Origin: RGIG4576 sp964536025
Lineage (GTDB): Bacteria > Bacteroidota > Bacteroidia > Bacteroidales > Muribaculaceae
DNA: 40,575 nt
Reading direction: 5' to 3'
Assembly: GCA_964536025.1 (NCBI GenBank)
Contig: CAZHXA010000020.1
Span: 1 to 40,575, forward strand
Part shown: one piece after another, positions 39,528 to 40,575 of the stretch
Numbering within the stretch: position 1 is the first letter of the stretch
Layout of the letters: the number at the start of each line of letters is the position of its first letter
Translations under genes and position numbers: made by a program
Notes under the pieces: model-generated
Told to the model about the DNA's origin: nothing
The model's input: the letters and a program-made list of their open reading frames with translations, nothing else
Database searches by the model: none

Positions 39528-40400
39528 TTAAAAACTTAAATCATTTATGCGAAAAACTCTTACACCTATACAGCTACGTATTTTTTCAAGGTATTCGGTA
39601 AACGTATCCTTTTCGAGTTGTACTTTTTTTCCTTTCATCGATGCATTGATAAAATATAGCTTATTGTTTTCTTTTACGACAATTCCTAAGTGAGATATGT
39701 CAAGTCCGTCAACTTTTGTAACCATTCCTATTATATCGCCACTTTTGAAAACCGATTTTGTGCTTTTTGACTTCAGTGCTTCCTTTTTAATGTATGGGAA
39801 TCGGTGAGAGCGATATCCAACTTCAAAATTGCGTATTTTTTCAAAAATAACACTATCCTGCAATGAAGGGTATGCGTTGCGGTGTTTGCTCATGTAGTCG
39901 ATAGTTTTAATAAGGTATTTGCAACTTTTAAAATTTGCGGATATGTCTTTTATGTTGCCTCTTGCCGAATTGTTAACTATCCAGTCGCTTATGTAATGAA
40001 GTCGAGAGGAGTAGTCGCCCATTATTCCGTTACGGTATCTTACCGATTCGAGATTATTGGCGTAATCTCGCCAAGAAATTCGGCGGGAAAGGGTGGTTTT
40101 TGTTAATGCGTATAGAGTTTCCACAAATGTGGTGCAATCTAATTCTTCTATATTAATGGTGAGCATTTCGGTGTCACCTTCGAGGGTGTGGGCAACGTAT
40201 GGTGTGCCGAGTAGTTGATTTGCATAGAAAACCATCAGGTCATTTGCCTTTTCGATATTGCTATTAAGACCTTTTTCAAGCATATTATTGATTTTTATGG
40301 TGTCCTTCTCGCAGTGAAATCTCATGTACATGGGAGAAACAGCTTGTAAAAAGGTGGTAAAACTTGTAAAAACGATTAATAGTGTAATTATTCTTTTCAT
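39528..40400 (-). CDS. DUF1460 N-acetylmuramoyl-L-alanine amidase-like protein
   Basis: This is a 290-residue exported protein. The signal peptide (MKRIITLLIVFTSFTTFLQA) is followed by a DUF1460 domain of the NlpC/P60-like papain fold: FYANQLLGTPYVAHTLEG, catalytic Cys in EELDCTTFVETLYAL, and catalytic His in DISHLGIVVKENNKLYFINA. Members are thought to cleave the muramoyl-alanine bond of peptidoglycan or its fragments. The start at ATG 40400 fits the promoter box 31 bases upstream; the longer frame starts with TTG 40433 inside that box. Confidence 0.88.
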   Translation of the reverse strand: MKRIITLLIVFTSFTTFLQAVSPMYMRFHCEKDTIKINNMLEKGLNSNIEKANDLMVFYANQLLGTPYVAHTLEGDTEMLTINIEELDCTTFVETLYALTKTTLSRRISWRDYANNLESVRYRNGIMGDYSSRLHYISDWIVNNSARGNIKDISANFKSCKYLIKTIDYMSKHRNAYPSLQDSVIFEKIRNFEVGYRSHRFPYIKKEALKSKSTKSVFKSGDIIGMVTKVDGLDISHLGIVVKENNKLYFINASMKGKKVQLEKDTFTEYLEKIRSCIGVRVFRINDLSF

Positions 40401-40430
40401 GTTAAAATCTTTGTTTTTATTATTGTTCTG

Positions 40431-40438
40431 CAAAATTA
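40431..40438 (-). promoter_or_regulatory. -7 box of the DUF1460 gene
   Basis: The minus strand reads TAATTTTG, 31 bases before the ATG. The final stretch 40439-40575 shows no further gene. Confidence 0.6.
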
Positions 40439-40575
40439 GTGAAAAAACGCTGAAAAAAGTAGTAAAAATCTGAAGTAGTGTTACAATAGCTGTTGTTCAG
40501 TATTTTAGGTTTAAAAACAGTGTTATAAGACCCAATTCGCCCGCATTTTTCAACATTTTTTAACAAATTATTTTT

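Overview
The window looks like chromosome from an AT-rich member of the Bacteroidales (Bacteroidota). The evidence is a set of families typical of that order (BspA-like leucine-rich repeat proteins, type IX-like C-terminal tails, DUF4251, DUF4491, HXXEE, DUF5131 and DUF1460 proteins) and about eighteen promoter boxes of the Bacteroidetes form TAnnTTTG. A 6S-type RNA downstream of rplT fits the same group. A gut Muribaculaceae-like or other uncultured lineage is plausible but cannot be settled from this sequence alone.

Layout. 1-1561 holds the 3' part of a giant BspA-like repeat protein. 1838-3707 is a minus-strand three-gene unit (DUF5131, secreted OB-fold protein, HXXEE membrane protein), divergent from an AraC-type regulator at 3872. 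4729-7062 is a decayed drug-efflux operon: a broken MFS pump and a TolC-like channel, with the adaptor gene missing. 7319-13116 is core: rpsO, typA, a PepSY-like secreted protein and lptD. 13214-18447 is a minus-strand run: a 2-hydroxyacid dehydrogenase, a frameshifted cation-efflux gene, an HD hydrolase, ilvE, a mini secreted tail-domain protein, DUF4491 and a PAP2 phosphatase. 18606-20015 is a FadL-type porin. 20296-23901 holds an ABC-F protein, a Dabb protein, udk and lptB.

23902-24677 has no protein gene but carries a promoter, at least six hairpins and a strong terminator, and I read it as an unrecognised ~350-nt non-coding RNA. It is followed by an apparently foreign operon (24678-26740): an M23 peptidase, a membrane-anchored alpha/beta hydrolase, a CHAP-type amidase interrupted by an in-frame TGA, and a tiny remnant ORF. 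Then come a CPBP protease, three tandem DUF4251 secreted proteins, ligA, and the translation operon thrS-infC-rpmI-rplT with a tRNA-mimic-like hairpin in its leader and an attenuator before rpmI.

After rplT come the 6S-like RNA, an unlisted 52-residue membrane peptide and a structured-looking leader. A three-gene operon follows (36349-39358): a secreted LRR-caspase fusion, an outer-membrane beta-barrel and a lipoprotein. This is the best candidate for an undescribed protein system. The window closes with a DUF1460 amidase-like gene on the minus strand.

Limits: families were recognised by eye from translated sequence, and RNA folds were found by manual complementarity. Frameshifts at A-runs could be assembly errors, whereas the internal deletions in the efflux genes cannot be explained that way.
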